DNA from: Roseiarcus sp036488815
Lineage (GTDB): Bacteria > Pseudomonadota > Alphaproteobacteria > Rhizobiales > Beijerinckiaceae
NCBI GenBank assembly: GCA_036488815.1
Contig: DASXGX010000095.1
Coordinates: 69,491-133,490 of the forward strand
DNA: 64,000 bases
Direction: 5' to 3'
Shown here: in pieces, positions 23,201-30,133 of the stretch
How positions within the stretch are numbered: the stretch's first letter is position 1
Layout of the letters: the number at the start of each line of letters is the position of its first letter
Translations under genes and position numbers: made by a program
The notes under the pieces: generated by a model
Database searches by the model: none
What the model was told of the DNA's origin: nothing
What the model saw: the letters and a program-made list of their open reading frames with translations, nothing else

Positions 23201-23941
23201 CGCCACGACCTGCGAGGTCGTCAGCGCCGCCACCTGGGTCGTCGTCAGACGGGCGAGGGCGCCGGTCGACAACGCCGCGAGAGCGCTGGTCGACAGCGAC
23301 ACGAGGTCGGAGGTCGTCAGCGCCGCCGCCTGAGCCGAGGTGAGCGCATGCGCCTGCACCGTCGTCAGCGCCGCGGCCTGGCTCGTCGTCAGACCGGCGA
23401 GCGCGCTGGTCGACAGCGCCGCCGTCTGGCCGCTCGTCAGCGCCGCGACGTCCGCAGTCGTCAGCGCCGCGACCTGAGTCGAGGCCAGCACTGCGATGTC
23501 CTTGCTGCTGATCGCCGCCGCCTGCGAGGAGGTCAACGCCGCCGCCTGGTTCGTCGTCAGCGCCGCCGTCTGCGAGGTCGTCAGCGCCGCGACCTCCTTG
23601 GTCGACAGAGCCACGACCTGGCTGGTCGTCAGGCTCGAAACTTCGGTGGTCGTCAGAGCCGCGAACGCCGCCGTGCTCAGGGCGCTGACTTCCGTGGTCG
23701 TCATGCTTTGGATGCCGCCGACCGTCAGGCCGATGATCGCATTCATCGTCAGAGCGCTGACCTGCGGCGCACTGAACGCGGCAATATCTTGAGTTGTCAT
23801 CACCCCAAGTTGCGTCGACGTCAGCGCAGCCGCCTGCTGCGTGCTCAGCGCCGCTATGTCGGTCGTCGTGATCGCCGCGATATTCGCCGTGGTGAGAGCC
23901 GAAATCTGGCTGGGGGTCAGGTTGGAAATGATCGACGTCAT
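17243..23941 (-). CDS. Giant octapeptide-repeat protein (2232 residues, Ser/Thr-rich)
   Basis: No known family was recognised. The whole chain is an 8-residue repeat in constant register, about 279 units of the form (A/V)ALTTSQ(V/A), in which Leu, Thr-Thr/Ser and Gln/Asp recur. In the middle, 17 consecutive units make a 136-residue higher-order repeat, marked once per copy by a TSKD unit and by VQAHALTSAQ; there are 15 copies. Units are more diverged at the N-terminus (MTSIISNLTPSQISALTTAN) and C-terminus (SQQTHAMSDAQVNAVLYAYE). There is no signal peptide, transmembrane segment or cysteine, and charged residues are very rare. ATG 23941 is chosen because the repeat starts there; the frame is open to 24067. 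It could be a solenoid surface, filament or matrix protein exported by a leaderless route, or a cytoplasmic scaffold. The neighbouring GT41 and glf genes suggest glycosylation. Confidence 0.85.
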   Translation of the reverse strand: MTSIISNLTPSQISALTTANIAAITTTDIAALSTQQAAALTSTQLGVMTTQDIAAFSAPQVSALTMNAIIGLTVGGIQSMTTTEVSALSTAAFAALTTTEVSSLTTSQVVALSTKEVAALTTSQTAALTTNQAAALTSSQAAAISSKDIAVLASTQVAALTTADVAALTSGQTAALSTSALAGLTTSQAAALTTVQAHALTSAQAAALTTSDLVSLSTSALAALSTGALARLTTTQVAALTTSQVVALTTSQVAALTTSQAAALTTAQAAALTTSQAAAITSKDIAALTSTQVAALTTADVAVLTSGQTAALSTSAVAGLTTSQAAALTTLQAHALTSAQAAALTTSDLTSLSTSAVAALSTGALAGLTTTQVAALTTGQVVALSTSQVAALTTSQAAALTTSQAAVLTTSQAAAITSKDIAALTSTQVAALTTADVAVLTSGQTAALSTSAVAALTTSQAAALTTVQAHALTSAQAAALTTSDLTSLSTTALAALSTGALAHLTTTQVAALTTSQVVALSTSQVAALTTSQAAALTTAQAAVLTTSQAAAITSKDIAALTSTEVAALTTADVAALTSGQTAALSTSAVAALTTSQAAALTTVQAHALTSAQAAALTTSDLTSLSTSALAALSTGALAHLTTTQVAALTTSQVVALTTSQVAALTTSQAAALTTAQAAVLTTSQAAAITSKDVSALTSTQVAALTTADVAVLTSGQTAALSTSAVAALTTSQAAALTTVQAHALTSAQAAALTTSDLTSLSTSALAALSTGALAGLTTTQVSALTTGQVVALTTSQVAALTTSQAAALTTSQAAVLTTSQAAAITSKDIAALTSTEVAALTTADVAALTSGQTAALSTSAVAALTTSQAAALTTVQAHALTSAQAAALTTSDLTSLSTSAVSALSTGALAHLTTTQVAALTTSQVVALTTSQVAALTTSQASALTTAQAAVLTTSQAAAITSKDVAALTSTQVAALTTADVAVLTSGQAAALSTSAVAALTTSQAAALTTVQAHALTSAQAAALTTSDLTSLSTSALAALSTGALAGLTTTQVAALTTGQVVALTTSQVAALTTSQAAALTTAQAAVLTTSQTVALTSKDVAALTSTQVAALTTSDVAVLTSGQAAALSTSAVAALTTSQAAALTTVQAHALTSAQAAALTTSDLVSLSTSAVAALSTGALAHLTTTQVAALTTSQVVALTTSQVAALTTSQAAALTTSQAAVLTTSQAAAITSKDVAALTSTEVAALTTADVAALTSGQTAALSTSAVAALTTSQAAALTTVQAHALTSAQAAALTTSDLTSLSTSALAALTTGALTGLTTTQVAALTTSQVVALSTSQVAALTTSQAAALTTAQAAVLTTSQTVAITSKDVAALTSSQVAALTTSDVAVLTSGQAAALSTSAVAALTTSQAAALTTVQAHALTSAQAAALTTSDLVSLSTTALAALSTGALAHLTTTQVAALTTSQVVALTTSQVAALTTSQAAALTTSQAAVLTTSQAAAITSKDVAALTSTEVAALTTADVAALTSGEAAALSTSAVAALTTSQAAALTTVQAHALTSAQAAALTTSDLVSLSSTALAALTTGALAGLTTTQVAALTTGQVVALSTSQVAALTTSQAAALTTSQAAVLTTSQTVAITSKDVAALTSTQVAALTTSDVAVLTSGQAAALSTSAVAALTTSQAAALTTVQAHALTSAQAAALTTADLTSLSTSALAALTTGALAGLKTSQVAALTTSQVVALTTSQVAALTTSQAAALTTAQAAVLTTSQTVAITSKDVAALTSSQVAALTTADVAVLTSGQAAALSTSAVAALTTSQAAALTTVQAHALTSAQAAALTTSDLTSLSTSALAALTTGALAGLTTTQVAALTTGQVVALSTSQVAALTTSQTAALTTSQAAVLTTSQAVALTSKDVAALTTSQVAALTTSDVAVLTSGQVAALTTSAVAALTTSQAAALTTVQAHALTSAQAAALTTSDLTSLSTSAVAALTTGAVANLTTSQVAALTTGQLVALTTSQVAALTTSQAAALTTSQAVALTTSQAVALTSKDVAALTSSQVAALTTSDVAVLTSGQAAALSTSAVAALTTSQAAALTTVQAHALTSAQVAALTTSDLVSLSTSAVAALSTGGVAGLTTNQVSALTTSEMVALTTSQVSALTSSQTAALTTADLVTLSTTQIEALSTTSLAGLSTADLSALHSAQANAFTSQQTHAMSDAQVNAVLYAYENNS
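17450..23670 (-). repeat. 408-bp higher-order tandem repeat (17 x 24 bp), 15 copies
   Basis: The marker TCCTTGCTGG occurs at 17787 and again at 23499, exactly 14 x 408 bases apart, with one marker every 408 bases between. Each 408-bp copy holds 17 units of 24 bp, so the repeat is nested. Nucleotide identity between copies looks high, with scattered single-base differences and some copies sharing the same variant units, which points to recombination or gene conversion. Outer bounds are approximate because edge units fade into diverged 24-mers. Confidence 0.93.
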
Positions 23942-24358
23942 GGGCGCGCGCTCGTACCTTGAGAAAGAGGTTCCGCCGCCAGGCCACGCCGAGACGAGAA
24001 AGCCAAGTCCCTCGCCGATTCGGCGCAATGCGCAGTCAGACGCCTCGCCGGAGCGAGACGACGACAAACTGCAAACGCGCCTTAATCGACGTTGACGCCT
24101 TCACCGCTCGGGTGAGCAAAAACGACGTGGGGAACATAGCTCGCACGAGCCAGTACGCCGGAAGAGCCTCATGCACTCGGAGATGCGTTCGCCGCGTCCG
24201 ATTCCAGCGCCTTGGGACGAAATCAACGACCACGGGCCAATTGCCCGTTCGATACATGCTTCGGTCGACGACCTTATCGCCCGCAGTTTGTGTAACTTCC
24301 GCACCTTAATTTTGGGTTAACAGTCGCGTCCGGCCCGGGCCTCGGCGCCTGCCCGGTC
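23942..24358. other. Gene-free gap upstream of the giant repeat gene
   Basis: This gap of 417 bases should hold the promoter of the repeat gene. An A/T-richer stretch (24285-24320, CTTAATTTTGGGTTAACAG) stands out. Short open frames here have no repeat, motif or ribosome site and are not called. No confident promoter was found. Confidence 0.5.
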
Positions 24359-25294
24359 TCAGCGGATCCAGGCGAGATAGGCGGAGATCGTGAAGACCGA
24401 AATGATCGTCGACAGCAGGATTGTCTGCGACGTCGTCGCCGCCTCCCGCTGGTAGAACTCCGCCAGCATGAAGGGGCCAGTGCCGGTCGGCAGTGCGCTT
24501 ATCAGCACCGCGACGTGAACGACGCCCGGCGAGAGCCGGAACGCCGCGCCGGCGAGCAGCCAGGCGATCGCCGGGTTCAGGAGAAGCTTGACGGCGACGA
24601 GCGAGAGGGCGAGTCCGCCCACCGGCTTTTCCGGCCGCTTCGACTGCGCGAGGAACAAGCCGAGCGCGACCAGCGCGCAGGGCGAAGCCGAATCGCCGAG
24701 AAACTTGAGGAAGGTCTCGACGCTCCCCGGCAGCGCGATCCCACTCGCCGCGACAGCGGCGCCGAGGACGGGCGCGACCAGCAGCGGGTTGCGAACCAAG
24801 GAGCCGCCAACCTTGAGCGTCAGCGCGAGTGGGCGCTGCTCCTTTTGAAGTCCGATTTCGATCAGCACGATGGCGATGGCGAAAATGACGCAGGCCGTCA
24901 CGATCGTGGCGATCGTCGCCAGCGGCGAAGCGTCCTTGCCAAAGACGATCAAGCACAGCGGCAGGCCGATGAATCCGGAGTTCGCGTAGCCGGCGTTCAG
25001 ACCGTCGAGACTGGCGTCGGCGAGACTTTTCGCCCCGCGCAGGCGGAACAGGAGCGTCAGCGCGAAGACGATCGCGCCGCTCAAGCCGAAGGCGGCGGCG
25101 AAGCCGGGCTGGTCGAGATCCGACCACTTCGTATGCGCCATGATGCTGAAGAGGAGGGCGGGCAACGCAAGCCGCACAACGAAGCGATTGAGCTCGGCCG
25201 CCGAATTCTCGCCGAGCGCGCCGAGCTTGCGGCAAAGGTAGCCGGCGAGGATGAGACCGAAGATCGGGAGAACGACCCCAAGCGCAGAAAGCAT
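24359..25294 (-). CDS. AEC-family (auxin efflux carrier-type) transporter
   Basis: A 311-residue inner-membrane protein with about ten hydrophobic segments in two halves of five. It starts LSALGVVLPIFGLILAGYLCRKLG, with LNRFVVRLALPALLF after it, as in AEC carriers; the second half has VRNPLLVAPVLGA and ALISALPTGTGPFMLAEFY. Members carry organic acids such as malate or malonate, but the substrate cannot be read from sequence. It is the last gene of the minus-strand run that begins with the enolase-superfamily gene, 58 bases after the amidase. It may import or export a substrate of that pathway (inference). Confidence 0.88.
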   Translation of the reverse strand: MLSALGVVLPIFGLILAGYLCRKLGALGENSAAELNRFVVRLALPALLFSIMAHTKWSDLDQPGFAAAFGLSGAIVFALTLLFRLRGAKSLADASLDGLNAGYANSGFIGLPLCLIVFGKDASPLATIATIVTACVIFAIAIVLIEIGLQKEQRPLALTLKVGGSLVRNPLLVAPVLGAAVAASGIALPGSVETFLKFLGDSASPCALVALGLFLAQSKRPEKPVGGLALSLVAVKLLLNPAIAWLLAGAAFRLSPGVVHVAVLISALPTGTGPFMLAEFYQREAATTSQTILLSTIISVFTISAYLAWIR

Positions 25295-25352
25295 TACGAC
25301 AACCGGGCGCGACGCGCGTCGGCCTGGCCCACCTCTAGTTTGATCACTTTAC

Positions 25353-26741
25353 TCACGCCTCTCCTGCCACGCTCATGGCGATAGCGGGCCAGCGCGGCGC
25401 CGTGAGGTAGCGCGCTTCATAGTCCCCGGCAAGGTCGAGCAGCATCGTCTCTGCCGCGCGGGGGCCGACGAGCTGACAGCCGATCGGGATTGCGCCGCTC
25501 TCGCCGGCGGGTATGGCGATCGCGGGCGCGTGAACGGCGTTGACCCAGGCGGTGTAGACGGCATGGCCGCGCGGGCCGGCCGGCGCGCCGCCGATGACGG
25601 TCGGAAACGGCTCTTCGGCCCGCCACGGCATGGCGGCGCAACTCGGCGTGAGGATCGCGTCGCATTGCTGAAAGGCGTCGCGAACTTCCCTACGCAGGCG
25701 CTCGACGAGATCGAGGAACTCGTAGAGGTCGCGGGCTTTGACGGTCTCACCGGCGTCCGCCCATTCCACATATTTGGCGCTGGCGAGGCGATCGAAGTCC
25801 CTCTCGCGTCCGCGCAGCCAGGCGAGCGCGACGCGGCCGACGATCGGCCACTGGGCGTTGAGCGGGGCGACGTCGAACGGCAGTTCGCTTTCGACGACGA
25901 CGTGCCCGAGTTCGGCGAATCGCGCCGCGACGGCGTCGCAGGCGGCGATGATCGCCTGATCGCACGGCGCCGCGCCGAGACGCGGGGCGTAGAGAATGCG
26001 GCGCGGAGCGGGACACGCACTTGTGATGTTCGTCGGCTCTCGCCCGGCGAGGACCTCGTGCGCCAATCGCAGATCGCGAGTCGTGCGCGCGAACGCGCCG
26101 ACGACTTCGTAGTCCAGCAGCAATTGCGGCAGACCCTCGTCGCGCGGTACGGCGCCGACCCCGGGCTTGAGCCCGAAGAGCCCGGTGTAGGCGGCGGGGC
26201 GGCGCAAGGAGCCGCCGCCGTCCGTGCCGATGGCGAGGGGAACGTATCCGGCCGCGACCGCGGCCACCGAGCCGCCGCTCGAACCGCCCGGCGTAAGACT
26301 CGGATCGTAGGGGTTGCGCGTGGCGCCGAACGCCGCATTGGCGGTGTAGCCCTCCAGCGCAAACTCCGGACAATTGGTCTTGCCGAGGACGATGGCGCCG
26401 GCCTCTCGCAGCCGCCTGATCGGCAGTTCGTCGCGCCGGGCGACCTCGGAATAGAGCCTGCCGCCGAATGCGGCGGGCATTCCGCTCACGAGCAGGTTGT
26501 CTTTGACGACGATCGGCACGCCGTCGAGCGGACCTTTGGGTTGGCCGAGCCGCCAGCGCTCGGCGCTTGCGGTCGCCTCCTCTCGCGCCGTCGGCGACAG
26601 AGCGACCATCGCGTTCAGGCGCGGATCAAGCGCGCGGATGCGCTCGAAGCCTGTTTCGACCGCCTGCAGTGGCGTGCAGACGCCGGAGGCGAACGCGGAA
26701 CTGAGATCGGTCGCGTCGAGGCGCCAAAGCGCATTCGGCAT
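25353..26741 (-). CDS. Amidase-signature-family hydrolase
   Basis: The 462-residue protein has the amidase signature catalytic set: Lys80 (PIVVKDN), cis-Ser154 in the Gly/Ser loop (TPGGSSGGSVAAVAAG) and nucleophile Ser178 (GTDGGGSLRRPA). Spacing of 24 residues between the serines matches characterised members. It hydrolyses a C-N amide bond; the substrate is unknown, and GatA is excluded by context and divergence. The ATG at 26741 follows GAGGAGAGAGCA. It is placed 141 bases after the GMC dehydrogenase gene, so it may belong to the same transcript. Confidence 0.92.
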   Translation of the reverse strand: MPNALWRLDATDLSSAFASGVCTPLQAVETGFERIRALDPRLNAMVALSPTAREEATASAERWRLGQPKGPLDGVPIVVKDNLLVSGMPAAFGGRLYSEVARRDELPIRRLREAGAIVLGKTNCPEFALEGYTANAAFGATRNPYDPSLTPGGSSGGSVAAVAAGYVPLAIGTDGGGSLRRPAAYTGLFGLKPGVGAVPRDEGLPQLLLDYEVVGAFARTTRDLRLAHEVLAGREPTNITSACPAPRRILYAPRLGAAPCDQAIIAACDAVAARFAELGHVVVESELPFDVAPLNAQWPIVGRVALAWLRGRERDFDRLASAKYVEWADAGETVKARDLYEFLDLVERLRREVRDAFQQCDAILTPSCAAMPWRAEEPFPTVIGGAPAGPRGHAVYTAWVNAVHAPAIAIPAGESGAIPIGCQLVGPRAAETMLLDLAGDYEARYLTAPRWPAIAMSVAGEA

Positions 26742-26882
26742 TGCTCTCTCCTCGCCATCGGCATGACGGGTCGCGCCGCGTCTTGGCAGCCTCAGGTAAC
26801 GGCGGCGCCCAGCCCATATAATGAGAGTGCAGGCGATGTTGGAAGACGTCGTCGCGCCGAATTCCGCAAAGGGGAGCGGGCG

Positions 26883-28532
26883 TCACAGCTCTCCGCGGGC
26901 GGCCAGGAGCGCGATGCGGTCCGCAGTGCGCAGGGCGATGCTCGTGATGGTGAGCGATGGATTGACGCCGCCCGTCGTTGGAAACACCGACCCGTCGCAG
27001 ACCCAGAGGTTGGGGATATCCCAGCTGCGGCAATCTGAGTTGACGACGCTGCTGCGCGGATCGTTCCCCATTCGCGCTGTGCCCGCCAAATGGTTGGTGT
27101 CGTCCTCCTGCCGAAAGATGTCGCTCGCCCCGACCGCCTCGAGACTGGCCTGCATCTGGCCGAGGGCATGCTGGATGAGCGCCTTGTCATTGTCGCTCCA
27201 GCTGTAGGTGATGCGGGCGATGCGCAGGCCGTATTGATCGACCTCGTCGGCCAACGTCACGCGGTTGGCCTCGTTCGGCAGCATCTCGCCAACCATTTTG
27301 AGCCCGACTTGGTGATTGTATTTCGCCATCTCGTCGCGCAGCGCCTGACCCCACAAGCCGCGCGACGACGTCTGGACCGTCACCCACTCGACCGGCAGCG
27401 GTCCTTGCGCCATCCAGCAGTAGCCGCCGGCGAAGTCTTTGTTGTCGTCATAGTTCCAGTGTTCGGTGATGGCGAGCGACGGAGGACCCTTATACCACCG
27501 CACCTCGTCCTCCATCACGCCGAACACGGCTTGGTTCGACTGCGTCATCAGATTCTTGCCGACGAGACCCGAGCTGTTGGCGAGGCCGTCGGGGTATTTG
27601 TCGGTCGCGGAGGCGAGCAGCAGCCGCGGCGTCTCGATCGCATAGCCGGCGACTACGACATGGCGCGCCTTCTGGAAGCGCCACTGCCCGGCGCGATGGT
27701 AATGCACGCCCGCCGCGCGCCCGTTTGCGCTCATCTCGATGCGTCCGACCATAGCGAGGTCGCGAATTTCCGCGCCGGCGCGCAGCGCGCGTGGGATGAA
27801 CGTGACGAGTTGGCTCTGCTTGGCGTTGGTCGAGCAGCCGAAGCGGCAGAAGCCGCGATAGACGCAGGGCGGTGAAAGACCCCGCGGCGCCGAGACGGTG
27901 GCGAGCGGCGTCGCGGTCCATTTCATGCCAAGGGCTTCGGCGCCGCGCGCGAGCAGTTCCACCGCCCCGTTCAGCTCATGGGCGCGATAAGGATAACGCG
28001 GCCGCGGCGGCCCCCAGGGATAGGTGACGGGGCCGGAAATGCACAGGTCCCGCTCAGCCTTCGCGTAGTAGTCCCACATCTCCCGCCAGTCGAGCGGCCA
28101 GTCGGCGCCGTAGCCCAGAGCGCTACGCGATTTGAACCACTCCGGGCGAAAGCGCAGCGACACCATCGCGAAGTGAACGGTGCTGCCGCCGACCGCCTTG
28201 CCGCTGTTCTTGCCGCCCATGGTGATCGGATTGTCGCCGTCGACGATACGCTCGTCCGTCCAGTAGAGTTTCGTCTGCTCCTCTTCGTCAGACGCGAAAT
28301 CTTCGAGTGGACGGAAGTAGGGACCGGCGTCGAAACCAATGACCGAAAAGCCCTGCTCGGCGAGCCTCGCGATCAGGGGCCCGCCCCCGGCTCCGGTTCC
28401 AACGACGACAAAATCAACCTCCTCGTCTTCGCGGTATTGGCGCATCGGCGTCCACCCGCCCGGCCTCATAACATCGGGGGCGCGTCCGTTCGTGGCGCGC
28501 GGGCTCTCGAGGAGGTCAGCCGACATGTTCAT
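26883..28532 (-). CDS. GMC-family FAD dehydrogenase, large subunit
   Basis: A 549-residue flavoprotein of the gluconate 2-dehydrogenase / FAD-glucose-dehydrogenase type. It has the FAD motif VVVGTGAGGGPLIARL at about 43-57, the active-site His481 (NHLAGTARMG) and Asn524 (GGVNPSLTI). The cysteine cluster C223-x5-C229-x3-C233 resembles the segment that binds a 3Fe-4S centre in related dehydrogenases. It oxidises an alcohol or sugar carbon and passes electrons on rather than using oxygen. Its first 17 bases overlap the subunit 3 gene, indicating coupled translation. No Tat signal is seen on this chain; export could be through the partner subunit. Substrate unknown. Confidence 0.93.
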   Translation of the reverse strand: MNMSADLLESPRATNGRAPDVMRPGGWTPMRQYREDEEVDFVVVGTGAGGGPLIARLAEQGFSVIGFDAGPYFRPLEDFASDEEEQTKLYWTDERIVDGDNPITMGGKNSGKAVGGSTVHFAMVSLRFRPEWFKSRSALGYGADWPLDWREMWDYYAKAERDLCISGPVTYPWGPPRPRYPYRAHELNGAVELLARGAEALGMKWTATPLATVSAPRGLSPPCVYRGFCRFGCSTNAKQSQLVTFIPRALRAGAEIRDLAMVGRIEMSANGRAAGVHYHRAGQWRFQKARHVVVAGYAIETPRLLLASATDKYPDGLANSSGLVGKNLMTQSNQAVFGVMEDEVRWYKGPPSLAITEHWNYDDNKDFAGGYCWMAQGPLPVEWVTVQTSSRGLWGQALRDEMAKYNHQVGLKMVGEMLPNEANRVTLADEVDQYGLRIARITYSWSDNDKALIQHALGQMQASLEAVGASDIFRQEDDTNHLAGTARMGNDPRSSVVNSDCRSWDIPNLWVCDGSVFPTTGGVNPSLTITSIALRTADRIALLAARGEL

Positions 28533-29157
28533 TCTTCGCGCTCGCAGTGATTTCGCGCGATGGCCTGCTCTCGGCCGCCTCCCACGGATCGCGCCGGTTG
28601 AGCGCCATCCTGACGTAGCCGCGCGGACTGGCTGGTCCGCCGAAGCCGATCTCGTTCCAGGCGAACGGATGAGCGTAGTAGGCGTGCGTGATGTCGGGGA
28701 TGATGCGATGCTTGAAGAACATGTCGCACGGCATGCCGCCCCATGCCTCGCCGGTCAGTTCGCCCCGCTGCGCCTGCTGGAGGAGTTCGTCCTGGTGGGA
28801 GGCCGGCAATTCGTGGAAGCGAAGGCCTCGCGCGGCCTGCGCGTGCTGATCGAGCGCGGCCAGGCCCCGCCGCCAGGCTTCTCCCTGCGGCGGCAGTTGC
28901 GCGTAGCGGTAGCCGTCGAGCTTGTCATCGGCCATTTTCTGATCGACGTAGATGGGTAGCGGGACGGTCGGGCGGTCGTCCGGTTGTGGCACGATCCGGT
29001 CGCAGATCGCGGTGAGCGTCTTCCATTCCTCCGACGTGAAGAAGCGCGGGATCCGCGGTACGTTCAGCCGCTTGTCGACCACGGCGCGAGTCGCCTCGTT
29101 CCAAGACGGCGTCCAGCGCTTCGAGAGCACATCGTAGCCGGGATAGCGATCAGTCAT
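28516..29157 (-). CDS. Gluconate 2-dehydrogenase subunit 3-type protein
   Basis: A 213-residue small subunit that in this family escorts and stabilises the GMC flavoprotein. Recognisable parts are FFTSEEWKTLTAICDRIVPQ near the N-terminus and the region DMFFKHRIIPDITHAYYAHP. Typical members have a Tat signal here, but this one begins MTDRYPGYDVLSKRWTPSWN with no obvious twin-arginine leader, so the complex may be cytoplasmic or anchored by the neighbouring membrane protein. It overlaps the membrane-protein gene by 8 bases upstream and the GMC gene by 17 bases downstream, giving a tight three-gene unit. Confidence 0.88.
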   Translation of the reverse strand: MTDRYPGYDVLSKRWTPSWNEATRAVVDKRLNVPRIPRFFTSEEWKTLTAICDRIVPQPDDRPTVPLPIYVDQKMADDKLDGYRYAQLPPQGEAWRRGLAALDQHAQAARGLRFHELPASHQDELLQQAQRGELTGEAWGGMPCDMFFKHRIIPDITHAYYAHPFAWNEIGFGGPASPRGYVRMALNRRDPWEAAESRPSREITASAKNEHVG

Positions 29158-30133
29158 CGGGGTGGTCCTCCATGAGGCCGAGGGCGGCGAGACCGGCGAG
29201 CGCGAGCCCGGTGAAGCTCGGCGGCGCCGGGATCGGCGGACCGTTCAGCACGTTCTGGCTCCAATTGCACCAGCCGCCCATGCTGCGAGCGACGCCCATG
29301 ATGTGGAATCCGGCTCCAGCGAATCCCAGCAACGCCGTCAGCCGCAGCCAAAACCGCGTGATGGGTCGACGCTCGCCGGTTTGCGAAATCGCGGCCTTGC
29401 CGATCAGCGCGGCGCTGACCGTGGGAACGCTGACGGGCAGATACATGAAGGGATTATGGAAGGCGCCGCGGAAGTGGAGGAGCGCGGCCTCCGCGGCGGT
29501 TCCCAGCAACCCGAAGCTCGAAGCGAGCCCAGCGACCCGGCTCGCCGGCAGGCCGCCGATGGTTGGAGCGCCGCCCGGGGCGTTGTCGCGTACGCGCTCG
29601 GCGAGGAAGCCCAGCGAGCCGGACAGCACGAGTGCGAAAGGCGCGCCAATCGGGGCGGAGTAAAAGAGGTTCTGCCAGGAGAATCCTCCCGGCTTCTTGG
29701 CGACGTTGTAGAGATGGAAGCCCATGCCGACCATGCCGGCTATCGCCGCCGTCGCATAGACGGCGTCGCGAGCCCTATGCGCCGTGGGCCGATGGTCGGC
29801 GTTGCCGTGTGCGCTGACGATCATCGAAAGGCACGCCGTCGCGAGCGGCGTATACATCGCCTTGTTGGCGAACAGCCCGCGGTAGTGCTCGATGCTGCTG
29901 TCAGCCAACACGGCTGTCGCGAGGATGCCGGCCGCGCGGTTCATTCGGCGCGCGGCGCCCACCGTGGAGGCGCGATCGACGTCGATCGAGCGGGTCAGGC
30001 GCGTCGGCAAGGCGACTGGCGCGGCTGCATAGCGCCGCCTCGCGCGCACCCGCGCAAGAGCCGGCGCCGCCAGCGCGAGAACAGCCCCGACAAGCGCTGC
30101 GTCCGCCCTGGTTGTTGTGACCTCTCGGCTCAT
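29150..30133 (-). CDS. Internally duplicated multi-helix membrane protein of the GMC dehydrogenase operon
   Basis: No family was recognised. The 327 residues contain several hydrophobic helices and two homologous halves offset by 137 residues: EHYRGLFANKAMYTP at 82 matches LHFRGAFHNPFMYLP at 219, and GMGFHLYNVAKKPGG at 136 matches GAGFHIMGVARSMGG at 273. This pairs His83 with His220 and His140 with His277, each pair of motifs 57 residues apart. No CXXCH heme c motif is present. The ATG at 30133 overlaps the upstream stop (ATGA); the open frame further upstream is a shadow of the enolase gene. Position in the operon is where a cytochrome c subunit usually lies, so a heme-b membrane electron acceptor is a testable guess. 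Confidence 0.8.
   Translation of the reverse strand: MSREVTTTRADAALVGAVLALAAPALARVRARRRYAAAPVALPTRLTRSIDVDRASTVGAARRMNRAAGILATAVLADSSIEHYRGLFANKAMYTPLATACLSMIVSAHGNADHRPTAHRARDAVYATAAIAGMVGMGFHLYNVAKKPGGFSWQNLFYSAPIGAPFALVLSGSLGFLAERVRDNAPGGAPTIGGLPASRVAGLASSFGLLGTAAEAALLHFRGAFHNPFMYLPVSVPTVSAALIGKAAISQTGERRPITRFWLRLTALLGFAGAGFHIMGVARSMGGWCNWSQNVLNGPPIPAPPSFTGLALAGLAALGLMEDHPDD

Noticed and set aside
17450..23670. CRISPR array or non-coding satellite
   Set aside because: Units of 24 bp are contiguous with no unique spacers, no cas genes are present, and one frame is open for 2232 codons.
20393..23962. A 1189-codon plus-strand open frame, rich in Arg/Gln/His, within the giant repeat gene
   Set aside because: It is the antisense of the repeat array: a 24-bp unit without a stop codon stays open in several frames. 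The minus frame carries the ordered 8-residue pattern, a terminator and non-repeat ends.
13459..24000. A genomic island integrated at tRNA-Asn
   Set aside because: The tRNA is intact, but no integrase gene and no direct repeat of its 3' end were found downstream; the composition of the GT41 and glf genes looks like that of neighbours.
24036..24257. 73-codon minus-strand ORF upstream of the giant repeat gene
   Set aside because: No motif or ribosome site, and it overlaps the likely promoter and leader of the repeat gene.
26883..28532. Oxygen-dependent choline/glucose oxidase activity for the GMC protein
   Set aside because: The subunit 3 partner and the cysteine cluster fit the dehydrogenase branch instead.
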